Shown piece after piece: positions 46,960-60,689 of a stretch of DNA of 64,000 nucleotides. The DNA is from Spongilla lacustris (Eukaryota > Porifera > Demospongiae > Spongillida > Spongillidae): contig OX442416.1 of assembly GCA_949361645.1 (NCBI GenBank), positions 122,887 to 186,886 of the forward strand, given 5' to 3'. Numbering within the stretch: position 1 is the first letter of the stretch; the number at the start of each line of letters is the position of its first letter. The notes under the pieces are model-generated. The model searched no databases, was not told the DNA's origin, and was given only the letters and a program-made list of their open reading frames with translations. Made by a program: the position numbers and the translations under genes.

Positions 46960-49900
46960 TCAAGATACATTGGACGAGGATGGAGAGATTGAGAAAGGTA
47001 GTGATGGCGGTCGTACCACTGAAGATGGTGGTTGTGTTAGTGATAGGGAGTGAGCAGCCCCTAAATTACCAAAAGAGCCACCAGCCCCACCCCCACATAG
47101 CCAGGGGCTAATGGGGCTAGGCCCTTCACTGCAAGTTCCCTCAGCAGCCCTGGGGCCAAAGAGGCCATCCCCACACAGCAGAACCACAAGCCCCCTTACT
47201 GCAAGTGCGCACTATATACCTTTGGAACCATTAAGCCCCATGCTGCAATTTAAATCATTAATAATAGCCTCACATTCCAAATAGTGGAGCCAACAAGAGG
47301 AATTAACAGGCCCAATAATTCTAGCAAGGGAGCCACCAGCTAACCTGGTCAATGGAGCTAGCGTCCACAATGCCAGTGGAGACACAGCCCTCTCGCAGAT
47401 AGATCATCAGACCTCCACACTGCCAGCAGGGATGTAGCCCCCACAATAATGCCAGGGAGATGCCAGCCCTCAGGCTGCAAATGGAATCAGCATCCCCAAC
47501 CATTTCAGGGGTGCCATGAACTACATGTACCAACAACATGTGATGACCTCACTAACAGATCAACCATTAGCCCTCATTCCGCAAGTGGACTTAACAGGCC
47601 CCACACCCAGGGGCTAACTCCCCCCCCCCCCCCCCCCCCCCCTTTCGTTCAATGCAAGTTGAGTCAGCTGGGACCCCCCACACAGTAGAACAACCAGCCC
47701 CCTCACCGCAAGCTCATGAACAATAGCAGTGGAACCTGTAAAGTCTACACTGCAACTGAACTTAATAGCCTCACACTGCAGTCAGCAGCCCAGGAACCAT
47801 TCTTACAGAACACCCTCAGCTACCCAGGGCCAATGGGGTAGCCTCCACAGTGTCAGTCATGACGCCACCCCAAGTTGAGTCAGCAGCCCCCACACAAACA
47901 AGGGCCTGTAAGGCCAGCTTCGCACAGTAGAACTACCAGCCCCTCTCTGCTCACCTCAAATGGAGCCACTAAACCCTCTACCAGTATACACTGCAAGTCC
48001 AGACAGCAGCCCACACCAGTGGAGCCCTCTCACAGATGGAGCCCAGCAAGGAAGTACCAGCTGCCACACAAACAGTGGTTAATCGAGCTCCCAGAATAAT
48101 GCCAGTGGAGAAACCAGCCCTCGCACTGCAAATGGATTCAGCAACCCCAAAAATTTCAGGGGAGCCATGAACTACATGTATATGTACTTACCCCCACTAC
48201 CCGTCCTTCAATGAAAGAGGGGCCAATCAGCCAATGGGACAGTACAACCACCAACCCTCCTCATTGGTCAGGGGACATGTACCAGAACAACTTAACAGGC
48301 CCACCACACACTGGTGCCAGCCCTCGTCCCTCCCCCCCACCCCCCCTCTTCTCACTACCTGTCCTTTACTGCAAGTTGCGTCAGCAGACCAGGGGCCAAT
48401 GGGGCCAAGAACTACCACTCCCCCTCACTGCAATCACACACTACGTACCTTTGGAACCAACCAATAACCCAAGTGAAATCAATACTGCAAAACCTGACCC
48501 CCACACTACCAGCAAGGGAGCACCAGCTGCCACACAACCAGAGGATCAATGTGGCCCCCACTTAATGCCAGTGGAGAAGGCAGCCCTCACACTGCAAATG
48601 GAGTCAGTAACTCCATGCAACAATTTCAGGGGACATGTGCATGTACGCACATGTACCGATGGAATCACACATGCCCCACTAATGGAACCAGTGGAACGTT
48701 TAGCCCTCACAGCAAGTGAACTTATTATTTAGCAGTCCCCACAACACCCCCTCCCACTACCTGTCCTTCACTGAACGAGGGGGCTAATGGGACCATCCCC
48801 ACACAGTACAACTACCAGCCTTCCTCATAGCAAGCCAATGGAACCATTAACTCCCAAGCTGCAATTGAACTTAATAACCTCACACTGCAAGTCCAGTCAA
48901 AAGCGCTGCACAACCAGTGGAGCCACCAGCCCTTCCACATATGGTGTTATTAGACCATTCACTGCCAGCAGGAGGGTCAATGGGGCCCCTATAATAATGC
49001 TCATTGACCCTGGTTCAAGATACATTGGTCAAGGATGATGGCGGTCGTACCACTGACGATGGTGGTTGTGTTAGTGACAGGGAGTGAGCAGCCCCTAAAT
49101 TACCAAAAGAGCCACTAGCCCCACCCCCACATAGCCAGGGGCTAATGGGGCTAGGCCCGTCACTGCAAGTTCCCTCAGCAGCCCTGGGGCCAAAGAGGCC
49201 ATCCCCACACAGCAGAACCACAAGCCCCCTTACTGCAAGTGCACACTATATACCTTTGGAACCATTAAGCCCCATGCTGCAATTTAAATTATTAATAATA
49301 GCCTCACATTCCAAATAGTGGAGCCAACAAGTGGAATTAACAGGCCCCATAATTCCAGTAAGGGAGCCACCAGCTAACCTGGTCAATGGAGCTAGCGTCC
49401 ACAATGCCAGTGGAGACACCAGCCCTCTCGCAGACAGATCATCAGACCCCCACACTGCCAGCAGGGATGTAGCCCCCACAATAATGCCAGGGAGATGCCA
49501 GCCCTCAGGCTGCAAATGGAATCAGCATCCCCAACCATTTCAGGGGAGCCATGAACTACATGTACCAACAACACGTGATGACCTCACTACCAGATCAACC
49601 ATTAGCCCTCACTCCTCAAGTGGACTTAACAGGCCCCACACCCAGGGGCCAACCCCCCCCCTCCCCCCCCCCTTTCGTTCAATGCAAGTTGAGTCAGCTG
49701 GGACCCCCACATAGTAGAACAACCAGCCCCCTCACCGCAAGCTCATGAGCAATAGCAGTGGAACCTGTAAAGTCTACACTGCAACTGAACTTAATAGCCG
49801 CAGTCAGCAGCCCATGGAACCATTCTTACAGAACACCCTCAGCTACCCAGGGCTAATGGGGTAGCCTCCACAAAGTCAGTCAAGACGCCACCCCAAGTTG

Positions 49901-51000
49901 AGTCAGCAGCCCCCACACAAACAAGGGCCTGTAAGGCCAGCTCCGCACAGTAGAACCACCAGCCCCTCTCTGCTCACTTCAAACGGAGCCACTAAACCCT
50001 CTACCACTACACACTGCAAGTCCAGACAGCAGCCTACACCAGTGGAGCCCTCTCACAGATGGAGCCCAGCAAGGAAGTATCAGCTGCCACACAACCAGTG
50101 GTCAATCAAGCCCCCAGAATAATGCCAGTGGAGAAACCAGCCCTCACACTGCAAATGGATTCAGCAACCCCAAAAATTTCAGGGGAACCATGAACTACAT
50201 GTATATTTACTTGCCCCCACTACCTGTCCTTCAATGAAAGAGGGGCCAATCAGCCAATGGGACAGTACAACCACCAACCCTCCTCATTGGTCAGGGGACA
50301 TGTACCAAGAACAACTTAACAGGCCCACCACACACTGGTGCCAGCCCTTGCCCCTCTCACCCCCTCACCCCCCCTCTTCTCACTACCTGTCCTTTACTGC
50401 AAGTTGCGTCAGCAGACCAGGGGCCAATGGGGCCAAGAACTACCACTCCCCTTCACTGCAATCACACACTACGTACCTTTGGAACCTGCAACCAGTAACC
50501 CAAGTGAAATCAATACTGCAAAACCTGACCCCCACATGTACACTGCCAGCAAGGGAGCACCAGCTGCCACACTACCAGAGGATCAATGTGGCCCCCACTT
50601 AATGCCAGTGGAGAAGGCAGCCCTCACACTGTAAATGGAGTCAGTAACCCCATGCAACAATTTCAAGGGACATGTGCATGTACGCAATGGAATCACACAT
50701 ACCCCCCTTCAAACACTACCACTGGAACCAGTGGAACATTTAGCCTGTCCTGTAGGCAGCTCTACACAAACATTGGAGCTACCAGTCTTCTCACAAATAG
50801 AGTTATCATACCCCCACACTGCTAGCAGAAATGTGGCCCCCACAATAATGCCAGTGGAGATGCCAGCCATCACACAGCAAATGGAGTCGGCATCCCCAAC
50901 AATTTTAGGGGAGCCACTAACTACATGTATCAATAACACATGCCCTCACTACCAGATGAACCATTAACCCTCACTCCGCATGTGGACCTAGCAGGTCCCA
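46960..51000 (+). repeat. ~2-kb higher-order direct repeat in left arm of element III
   Basis: The block starting near GATACATTGG at 46962 recurs at 49018, including GGGAGTGAGCAGCCCCTAAA at 47047 and 49079 and the same order of segments for about 1.9 kb. Confidence 0.88.
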
Positions 51001-51479
51001 CGCACTGGAACCAGCCCACCCCCCACCCCCCCCCCCCCCCCACTACCTTTCTATTGCTGCATGTAAGTTGAGTCAGCAGTTGAGGGGCCACTGGGATGAG
51101 CCACCAGCCCCCTCAACTCAAGCTTGTGAACAATACCAGTGGAACCTGTAAAGTGTGCCCTACAACTGAACTTAATAGCCTCACATGTCCATGCAGTCAG
51201 CGGCCCATGCACGACTTATGGAACCATTCCAGGGCCAATGGGGTTGCCTCCACAAATCCAGTGAAGACGCCACCCCAAGTTGCATCAGCAGCCCCCACAC
51301 AAACAGGGGCCTGTAGGGGCCAGCTCCGCACAGTAGAACCACCAGCCCCTCTCTGCTCACTTCAAATGGAGCCACTAGACACACTGCAAGTCCAGCCAGC
51401 CATCTGCTGCCACATAACCAGGAGTCACCCCACAATAATGCCAGTGGAGACCCCAGCCCCCTGAACTACATGTACCAAC

Positions 51480-52050
51480 AGAGCCACACATTCCCTGCTT
51501 CCCTGCTCCTAACACAACACATGGTACCAGTGGAACCATTAGCCCTCACTGCAATTGGACTTAGCACTGGAGCTAGCCTCCCCCCCAAACTGCATATGGA
51601 CTTGGCACCCGGACACTTTTAGGGGAGCCATCATGTTTATTACCAGTCCCCATTGGAGCCACTAACAAATAGAAACACAACTACTGAAGTTGCCTTTCAT
51701 TTGCAGTGGGTTCATGTGTATACCTGTTGTCTGTATCTGTTTATCTGAGGTTTAGTGAAGCCTTGTTATTGGCGGGTGAATATCATTACCTGCCCTATCA
51801 GATTTTGGGTCATGGTAGTTGGTTTATATAGGCAAGCAAGGCATACAAGAAGGTTTGAGTTGTACATTTCTTTTCTAAAATGTACATGTACCCTCTTGCT
51901 GGAAACTAGTGCTTTATGTACATGTAGTAATAAGTACCATTTTGAATGTCATAAAAAGTAACAAGTGGAATATACAACTGCATGTAAATTGCACACGTAG
52001 ACACAGTCCATAAAGGCAACAATATTATGCATCACACCTTGCTTTCTTCC
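51480..52050. other. Centre of element III
   Basis: Less repetitive. TACCTGCCCTATC and the flanking GTGAAGCC...TATATAGGC order resemble the centre of element IV (61495-61590), linking the two elements. Repeat orientation flips on either side. Confidence 0.6.
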
Positions 52051-55000
52051 CAAGTGAAGTTAGCAGACCCCACACTTTCAGCAAAGTCACCAGCCTCCTC
52101 ACTACCAGTGTAACCCACACATTAAGGGTAACCATTTGTAGAGTATGGGCATTATTATGGTGGCCCCATTGACCCTGGTTGTGTGCAGCTGCTAGCTCCA
52201 CTGCTGGCAGTGAATGGTCTGATAACACCATATGTGAAAGGGCTGGTGGCTCCACTGGTTGTGCAGCACTTTTGACTGGACTTGAAGTGTGAGGTTATTA
52301 AGTTCACTTGCAGTGTGGGAGTTAATGGTTCCATGGGCTTGCTATGAGGAAGGCTGGTAGTTGTACTGTGTGGGGATGGTCCCATTAGCCCCCTCCTTCA
52401 GTGAAGGACAGGTATTGGGGGGGGGGGGGGGAGCGTTGTGGGGACATCTAAGTAATAAGTCCACTTGCTGTGAGGGCTAAAAGTTCCACTGGTTCCATTG
52501 GTAGTGTTTGAAGGGGGGCATGTGTGATTCCATTGGTACATGTACATGTGCGTACATGCACATGTCCCCTGAAATTGTTGCATGGGGTTACTGACTCCAT
52601 TTGCAGTGTGAGGGCTGCCTTCTCCACTGGCATTAAGTGGGGGCCACATTGATCCTCTGGTTGTGTGGCAGCTGGTGCTCCCTTGCTGGCAGTGTACATG
52701 TGGGGGTCAGGTTTTGCAGTATTGATTTCACTTGGGTTATTGGTTGCAGGTTCCAAAGGTACGTAGTGTGTGATTGCAGTGAAGGGGAGTGGTAGTTCTT
52801 GGCCCCATTGGCCCCTGGTCTGCTGACGCAACTTGCAGTAAAGGACAGGTAGTGAGAAGAGGGGGGGTGGGGGGGAGGGACGAGGGCTGGCACCAGTCAA
52901 AATGTGCCTGACACATGCATCTCCTCTTACCTCCCTCCTCCCCTTACCTCCCTCCTAAATTGCAGCATGGGGCTTAATGGTTCCAAAGGTATATAGTGTG
53001 CACTTGCAGTAAGGAGGCTTGTGGTTCTGCTGTGTGGGGATGGCCTCTTTGGCCCCAGGGCTGCTGAGGGAACTTGCAGTGAAGGGCCTAGCCCCATTAG
53101 CCCCTGGCTATGTGGGGGTGGGGCTGGTGGCTCTTTTGGTAATTTAGGGGCTGCTCACTCCCTGTCACTAACACAACCACCATCGTCAGTGTTACGACCG
53201 CCATCATCCTTGACCAATGTATCTTGAACCAGGGTCAATGAGCATTATTATAGGGGCCCCATTGACCCTCCTGCTGGCAGTGAACGGTCTGATAACACCA
53301 TATGTGGAAGGGCTGGTGGCTCCACTGGTTGTGCAGCGCTTTTGACTGGACTTGAAGTGTGAGGTTATTATGTTCAATTGCAGCTTGGGAGTTAATGGTT
53401 CCATTGGCTTGCTATGAGGAAGGCTGGTAGTTGTACTGTGTGGGGATGGTCCCATTAGCCCCCTCGTTCAGTGAAGGACAGGTAGTGGGAGGGGGTGTTG
53501 TGGGGACTGCTAAGTAATAAGTTCACTTGCTGTGAGGGCTAAACGTTCCACTGGTTCCATTGGTGGGGCATGTGTGATTCCAAATGTTGGTACATGTGCG
53601 TACATGCACATGTCCCCTGAAATTGTTGGGGCTACCGACTCAATTTACAGTCTGAGGGCTGCCTTCTCCACTGGCATTAAGTGGGGGCCACATTGATCCT
53701 CTGGTTGTGTGGCAGCTGGTGGTCCCTTGCTGGTAGTGTGGGGGTCAGGTTTTGCAGTATTGAGTTCACTTGCAGTATGGGGGTTAATGGTTGGTTCCAA
53801 AGGTAGTGTGTGATTGCAGTGATGCGGAGTGGTAGTTCTTGGCCCCATTGGCCCATGGACTGCTGACGCAACTTGCAGTGAAGGACAGGTAGTGAGCAGA
53901 GGGGGGCTGAGAGGGGGGAGGGGCGAGGGCTGGCACCAGTGTGTGGTGGGCCGGTTAAGTCCACTTGCATTGAGTGATAATGGTTCAACTGGTAGTGACA
54001 GCATGTGTTCTTGGTACATGTCCCCTGACCAATGAAGAGGGTTGGTGGTTGTACTGTCCCATTGGCTGATTGGCGGCCCTCTTTCATTGTATAGGACAGG
54101 TAGTGGGGGGGGGGGGGGGGGGAGGGGGGACTGCTACGTATTAACTATGAGGACTTAAAGTTCAACTTGTGTTTGATGGGCCTTTGGGGTTTCTTTGGTA
54201 CATGCAAGTACATTTACATGTAGTTCATGGCTCCCCTGAAATTTTTGGGGTTGCTGAATCCATTTGCAGTGCGAGGGCTGGTTTCTCCACTGGCATTATT
54301 ATGGGGGCTCAATTGACCACTGGTTGTGTGGCAGCTGGTACTTCCTTGCTGGGCTCCATCTGTGAGAGGGCTCCACTGGTGTGGCCTGCTGTCTGGACTT
54401 CCAGTGTGTACTGGTAGAGGGTCTAGTGGCTCTATTTGAAGTGAGCAGAGAGGGGCTGGTGGTTGTATTGTGTGGGGCAGGCCCTATTGGCCCTTGTTTG
54501 TGTAGGGGCTGCTGACTCATCTTGGGGTGGCATCTTCACTGACTTTGTGGAGGCTACCCCATTGGCCCTGGGTAGCTGAGGGTGTTCTGTAAGAATGGTT
54601 CCATGGGCTGCTGACTGCTGTGTGAGGCTTTATTAAGTTCAGTTCCAGTGTAGACTTTACAGGTTCCGCTGCTATTGTTCATGAGCTTGCGGTGAGGGGG
54701 CTGGTGGTTCTACTGTGTGGGGATCCCAACTGACTCAACTTGCATTGAAGGAAAGGTAGTGGGGGGGGGGGGGGGGGTTGGCCCCAGTGAGTGGGACCTG
54801 TTAAGACCCCTTGCGGAGTGAGGGCTAATGGTTGATCTGGTAGTGAGGTCATCACGTGTTGTTGGTACATGTAGTTCATGGCTCCCCTGAAATTGTTGGG
54901 GATGCTGATTCCATTTGCAGCCTTGGATCTCCATTGGCATTATTCTGGGGGCCACATCCCTCCTGGCAGTGTGGGGGTCAGATGATCTATTTGTGAGAGG

Positions 55001-55400
55001 GCTGGTGTCTCCACTGGCATTGTGGATGCTAGCTCCATTGGCCAGGTTAGCTGGTGGCTCCCTTGCTGGAATTATGGGGCCTGTTAATTCCACTTGTTGG
55101 CTCCATATTTGGAATGTGAGGCTATTTAAATTGCAGCATGGGGCTTAATGGTTCCAAAGGTATATAGTGTGCACTTGCAGTGAGGGGGCTTGTGGTTCTG
55201 GCCTCTTTGGCCCCAGGGCTGCTGAGCGAACTTGCAGTGAAGGGTCTAGCCCCATTAGCCCCTGCCTATGTGGGGGTGGGGCTGGTGGCTCTTTTGGTAA
55301 TTTAGGGGCTGCTCACTCCCTGTCACTAAAACAACATTATCGTCAGTGGTACGACCGCCATCACTACCTTTCTCAATCTCTCCATCCTCGTCCAATGTAT
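52050..55400 (-). repeat. Inverted higher-order repeats in right arm of element III
   Basis: Reverse complements of the left-arm blocks, with two copies whose boundaries lie near 53222 and 55400. Poly-G tracts near 52410, 54104 and 54760. Confidence 0.88.
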
Positions 55401-56033
55401 CTTGAATATCGATCGTCGTATTCGTACAGTTCGAACTCATCCGCCGACTGATTCAGTGAAACTCGACGAGCTCGCGTTCACTCGTGTTATACGTCACCAT
55501 ATCGTTTATCTACACCGAAAAACAACCGTAAGTCTATACTAACAAGCACTACAATTCAGCCGCCCGTTTGTTTGGTGACCTTATAGGTGTGGTTATCACG
55601 CCCTATAGGAATAGTTGAATATTCATGCGCTCCGGAGAATGGAAACTGTTCCGTGCACATATAAAGGCGCGATTCGAGCGGGAAACGTGTACTTACTTTG
55701 CACAGCTGTTTCTCCGTAACGGATGGCATAAAAATTAACGAACAGAACAAATCAATAGGTATAGGACTTCCCTACCTACAAACCGAATTTGAAGCGATTT
55801 GATTACTCCTACTGAAAGTTATGGTGGGTTTGAACCCGGTGGGGTATCGGACGTTGCAATACTGGCACGGAGTAAGTGCAAGACCCTAAATTATACTTTA
55901 GCATACAGAAATGGTGTAGTATGAAGTGCTGAAAATAGGAAGTCAAGAGCTCAAACCGTGTGGAAGATATAGCGCTTTGAATTGGATGCTATATATATAA
56001 TTTCACAAGCATCAAAATCGCATAGAACGTTCC

Positions 56034-56046
56034 ATATATATATATA
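56034..56046. repeat. (AT)n linker between elements III and IV
   Basis: Thirteen bases of alternating AT between the III end and GGGACAGTTTCC. Confidence 0.85.
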
Positions 56047-56753
56047 TGGGACAGTTTCCGAGAAAATGTCGTTTCGCATATATATTAAAAATGCTTCTCT
56101 TTTGAATCGCTATATCTTCCGAACGGTTAACGCTATCAACTTCCTATTTTCAACACTTCATACTACACCATTTCCCTATGGCAAAATATATTTTGGAGTC
56201 TTGGAATTGCTCCGTGCCAGTATTGCAACGTTCGATACCCCACCGGGTTCAAACCCGCCATAACTTTCTGTAGGGATAATCAAATCGCTTCAAATTCGGT
56301 TTGTAGGTAGAGAGGTCCTATACCTATCGATTTGTTCTGTTCGTTAATTTTTATTTCATCCGTTACGGAGATACAGCGGCGCAAAGTATGTACACGTTTC
56401 CCGCTCGAATCGCGCCGTTGTACGTGCATGAACCGCTTCCATACCAAATACATGAATATGCAACTACTTCCTGTGGGCCGAGACTTGGATAACTTATAGC
56501 CACACCCATACTGCGCAAGCTAGATCTGATGGGTAAGTATTTAATGTATTGTCCCTGTCACAGTTTTTATTCGTTATCTCCTATGTAGATAACGGATCTG
56601 GCGAAGACAACACGCTCGCTAGAGTTTCAGTCGGCGGACGAGTTCGAGCGGTACGGATACGACGATCGATATTCAAGATACATTCGACGAGGTGGGGAGA
56701 TTGAGAACGGTAGTGACGTAGATTATAGTACTGACGATGGTGGTTGTAGGGAG

Positions 56754-57272
56754 CAGTGGCGGCCTGGCTACTTTATGGCAGGGGGGGCACACATGAGAAC
56801 GGCGCCCCCCCCCCCCTTGTCTCGTACCCACAAACCAGAGGCGTTGTTAATGAATAGCTGTCCGCCTTCGGCCGATTCAACGAGCGGGGGAGGGGGGGGG
56901 GGGGGGGTGCTGTCTGCCTTCGGCCGATTCAACGAGCGGGGGGGGGGGGGGGGGGGTGCTGTCCGCCTTCGGCCGATTCAACGAGCGGGGGGGGGGGGGG
57001 GGTGCTGTCCGCCTTCGGCCGATTCAACGAGCGGGGGGGGGGGGGGGAGGTGACAGTGATTGACCGTGCACATGCACATGCGCAATACAGGCGAGTTAAT
57101 TTGTTAATTTAATCAAGATTTATAACGATTACATCGGACGATTGATCGAGCGCTAGCGCTTGATAATACATTGACCTGACGCCTGGCGCCCTTCGGTGCC
57201 CGTGGCGCCCCACGTCATAAAGCGGCAGGTGGGTTGGTGCCCCCCCTGGCCCCCCCGGCCAGGCCGCCACTG
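56754..57272. mobile_element. Short hAT-like element inserted in element IV
   Basis: Ends CAGTGGCGGCCTGGC and its exact reverse complement, flanked by a perfect 8-bp duplication GTAGGGAG (56746-56753 and 57273-57280). No transposase, 519 bp. It contains four copies of a ~55-bp unit (CCTTCGGCCGATTCAACGAG followed by a long G run) at about 56865-57045. Confidence 0.9.
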
Positions 57273-57494
57273 GTAGGGAGTAAGCAGCTCCTAAATGACT
57301 AAGAGCCAGCAGCCCTAGTCTCGTACCCAGACCCTGATTCCCACAGCTGCTGATGGCACCAGCCCCACCCCCACATATGCCTCACTACATTGCAAGTCCA
57401 GACAGCAGCCCCGCATAACCAACACCACCAACCCGCACTACCTATGGAACCACCTGCCCATATCAGACCCTACACACGAGCCACAAACTAACCA

Positions 57495-57836
57495 ATGGGG
57501 TCAGCCTATCCCTCTCGCTGCAATTGCCCCCACAATTTCAATCAATGGAAGCCACACATCCCAATGGACTTACAGCAGAACCTAGCTGACTGTGTCCGGC
57601 AGTGTGGCCAGGATGTCACTTGTGTGTCACAGCTGTACCAAGACTGGGATGCCTTCTTGGGCCAGTGGTTTGGTCCCCTGGTTGGCCTAGGACACTACCG
57701 CACATTTGAGTTTGATCAAGACCACCCTGGTGTCATGAGGAGTGAGACCTTGCCATCAGACACAAACCCCACCGAGGTAACCATGCTGAGGGCTGGAGTG
57801 GCCATAAAGGACATTAGGCTTATCAGAGCCAAGTGA
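57495..57836 (+). pseudogene. Protein-like fossil inside element IV
   Basis: 113 codons with normal protein-like composition, including LADCVRQCGQDVTCVSQLYQ, WFGPLVGLGHYRTFEFD and a following AVTVPVREGEGIYVRDP-like stretch (57860-57930) in another frame. It looks like a decayed ORF of mobile-element or captured-gene origin. I do not recognise the family. Repeat-derived ORFs elsewhere in the element do not look like this. Confidence 0.4.
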
Positions 57837-58124
57837 TGCCACCTGTTATTAGCCCCAATGGATTTCCCTGATGCGGTCACTGTACCTGTACGAGAAGGTG
57901 AGGGAATATACGTACGTGACCCCAAGAAACGGGACAAGGTGTGTCCAAAGCCTTCACAAAGCTCAGAGGCCAACTCTTCCTATCCATGCGGTAATGCTTC
58001 ATCCCATGCAGTAGCAGAACTCACTTACCTACTGTTGAGGGTCATGAGTCTGCAGATGACACTCACAGCGAATTGCAATAGCTGTGTTTCTGGCAGGAGC
58101 AAAAGCAGACCCAGGTCTGAACTA

Positions 58125-58420
58125 ATCCTTGCCTACGAGTGCACTGTACATTTATGTGGCAAGAAGTATGCCAGTAGCCAGGCCTTGTCCCTGCACAAAA
58201 AAAACACTCACAAGCAGCCTGCTGTTCCAAGTGATGAACACGGATTCCAGTGTTGACAAAGGAAGCCAGGGTCCACCCAAGCGCAGGCCGCGAGGCGTAC
58301 GCTACAATCTGAAATTGACAGACCATTTCCTGTTTGGTGTGTGGCAAGACGTACGGCACCCCAGCCGCACTGTATGCTCACAACAAGACCAACAATGGTT
58401 CATGACAAATGAACCATATT
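58125..58420 (+). pseudogene. Decayed C2H2 zinc-finger sequence inside element IV
   Basis: One finger is readable as YECTVHLCGKKYASSQALSL with HKKNTH (C-x4-C-x12-H-x4-H). About 110 bp later, in another frame, CLVCGKTYGTPAALYAH with NKTNN gives a second C-x2-C-x12-H finger whose last His is lost. A stop lies just before it. Frame changes and stops show it is broken. Confidence 0.5.
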
Positions 58421-58449
58421 GTGAGATGCATGCTTGTTTAAGGTCACCT

Positions 58450-58862
58450 CTGCAGTGTACACCATACATCTGTGTTGTTAAGGGGTTAACTTTGTATACC
58501 ATGCATCTGTGTCATCAAGGGGTTACCTGTACACCATACATCTGTGTCATCAAGGGGTTACCTGTACACCATACATGTGTGTCGTTAAGGGGTCACCTGT
58601 AAACTGTGCATCTGTGTCGTTACACTATACATCTGTGTCATCAAGGGGTTACCTGTACACCATACATCTGTGTCGTACCTCTGTATACCTTATGTATGTG
58701 TTGTTAAGGGGTTAATTACCTGTACACCATACATCTGTGTCATCAAGGGGTCACCTGTACACTGTGCATCTGTGTCGCTAAGGGGTTACCTCTGTACACC
58801 ATACATCTGTGTCATCAAGGGGTTACCTGTACACCATAGATCTGTGTCGTTAAGGGGTTTTT
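58450..58862 (+). repeat. 35-bp minisatellite in element IV
   Basis: About twelve units containing ACCATACATCTGTGTCATCA followed by AGGGGTTACCTGTAC, with variants. Confidence 0.92.
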
Positions 58863-58925
58863 ACTTTTCACGTAATAGTTATGTAATCTATCCGATGCTG
58901 TGAAAATCTGGGTCTGGGTACGAGA

Positions 58926-60680
58926 CTAGTGACGATGATGGTCCCATTTACACCCTGTACTTGTGTCTGTTGTGGGGTCAAATCCATGGTCCCATTTACA
59001 CCATGTATTTGGGTCTGTTGTGGGGTAAAATCCATAGTTCCATTTACACCCTATATTTGTGAAATCAAATCCATGGTCCCATTTATACCATGCTTTTGAG
59101 GTCAAATCCATGGTCCCGTTTACACCCTGTACTTTTGTCTGTTGTGGGGTTAAATCCATGGTCTGATTTACGTGTGATCAAATCCATGGTCCCATTTACA
59201 CCCTGTATTTGGGTCTGTTGTGGGGTCAAATCCAAAATTTCATTTACACCCTGTACTTGTGTCTGTTGTGAAATCAAATCTATGGTCCCATTTATACCAT
59301 GCACTTGTGTATGTTTTGAGGTCAAATCCATGTTCCCATTTACACCCTGTACTTTTGTCTGTTGTGGAGTCAAATCCATTGTCTGATTTACACCCTGTAC
59401 TTGTGATCAAATCCATGGTCCCATTAATACCCTGTACTTTTGTCTGTTGTTACATCCTGTACTTTTGTCTGTTGTGGGATCAAATCCATGGTCTGATTTA
59501 GACCCTGTACTTGTGATCAAATCCATGGTCCCATTTACACCATGTATTTGGGTCTGTTGTGGGGTCAAATCCATAGTTCCATTTACACCCTATATTTGTG
59601 TCTGTTGTGAAATCAAATCCATGGTCCCATTTATACCATGCTTTTGAGGTCAAATCCATGGTCCCATTTACACCCTGTACTTTTGTCTGTTGTGGGGTCA
59701 AATCCATGGCTGATTTACACCCTGTACTTGTGATCAAATCCATGGTTCCATTTACACCCTGTACTTTTGTCTGTTGTGGGGTCAAGACCATGGTCCCATT
59801 TATACCCTGTACTTTTGTCTGTTGTGGGGTCAAATCCATGGTCCCATTTACACCCTGTACTTTAGATCAAATCCATGGTTCCATTTACACCCTGTATTTG
59901 GGTCTGTTGTGGGGTCAAATCCATAATTCCATTTACACCCTGGACTTGTGATAAAATCCATGGTCCCATTTACACCATGTACATTTGTCTGTTGTGGGGT
60001 CAAATCCATGGTCCCATTTACACCCTGTACTTGAGTCTGTTGTGGGGTCAAATCCATGGTCCCATTTATACCCTGTACTTTTGTCTGTTGTGGGGTCAAA
60101 TCGATGGTCTGATTTAGACCATTTACACCCTGTACTTGTGTCTGTTGTGGGGTCAAATCCATGGTTCCATTTACTTCCTGTACTTGTGATCGAATCCATG
60201 GTCCCATTTACACCCTATACTTGTGATCAAATCCATGGTCCCATTTACACCCTGTACTTGTGTCTGTTGTGGGGTCAAATCCATGGTCCCATTTACACCC
60301 CTCAGGGTGGTTAAGGCAAGCTACACCAGCAATATATGTTGACATCATGTAAACAACATGTCGCTCGCCAGGTGCCAAGTAGCTATTTTTTAGTAGCTAC
60401 TTTTGTCTGTTGTTACACCCTGTACTTTTGTGTATTGTGGGGTCAAATCCATGGTCTGATTTACACCCTGTATATTTGATCAAATGCATGGTCCCATTTA
60501 CACCCTCTGTTGTGGGGTCAAATCTTTGATCCCATTTACACCCTGTACTTGAGTCTGTTTAGGATCAAATCCATGGTCCCATTTACACCCTGTACTTGTG
60601 TCTGTTGTGGGGTCAAATGCATGATCCCTGCATTTACACCCTGTACTTGATTCTGTTATAGGATCAAATCCATGGTCCCA
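58926..60680 (-). repeat. 48-bp (and ~37-bp) minisatellite, left arm of the element IV palindrome
   Basis: Units run ATGGTCCCATTTACACCCTG then TACTTGTGTCTGTTGTGGGG and TCAAATCC. Shorter units lack the GTCTGTTGTGG part. The 48-bp period is divisible by three, which creates artefactual ORFs on both strands. Confidence 0.94.
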
Positions 60681-60689
60681 TTTACACCC

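Larger units (their letters stand above)
46332..56033. mobile_element. Giant palindromic element III
   Basis: Begins GGAACGTTCTATGCGATTTT and ends with its reverse complement at 56033, again in (AT)n. The terminal ~720 bp are mirrored almost exactly (a 64-codon ORF is identical at 46615-46809 and 55556-55750). The interior is GC-rich repeat DNA built from GCCACCAGCCC, CACTGCAAGT and GGGGCCAATGGGG-type words, in plus orientation on the left and inverted on the right. No credible protein coding. Confidence 0.9.
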
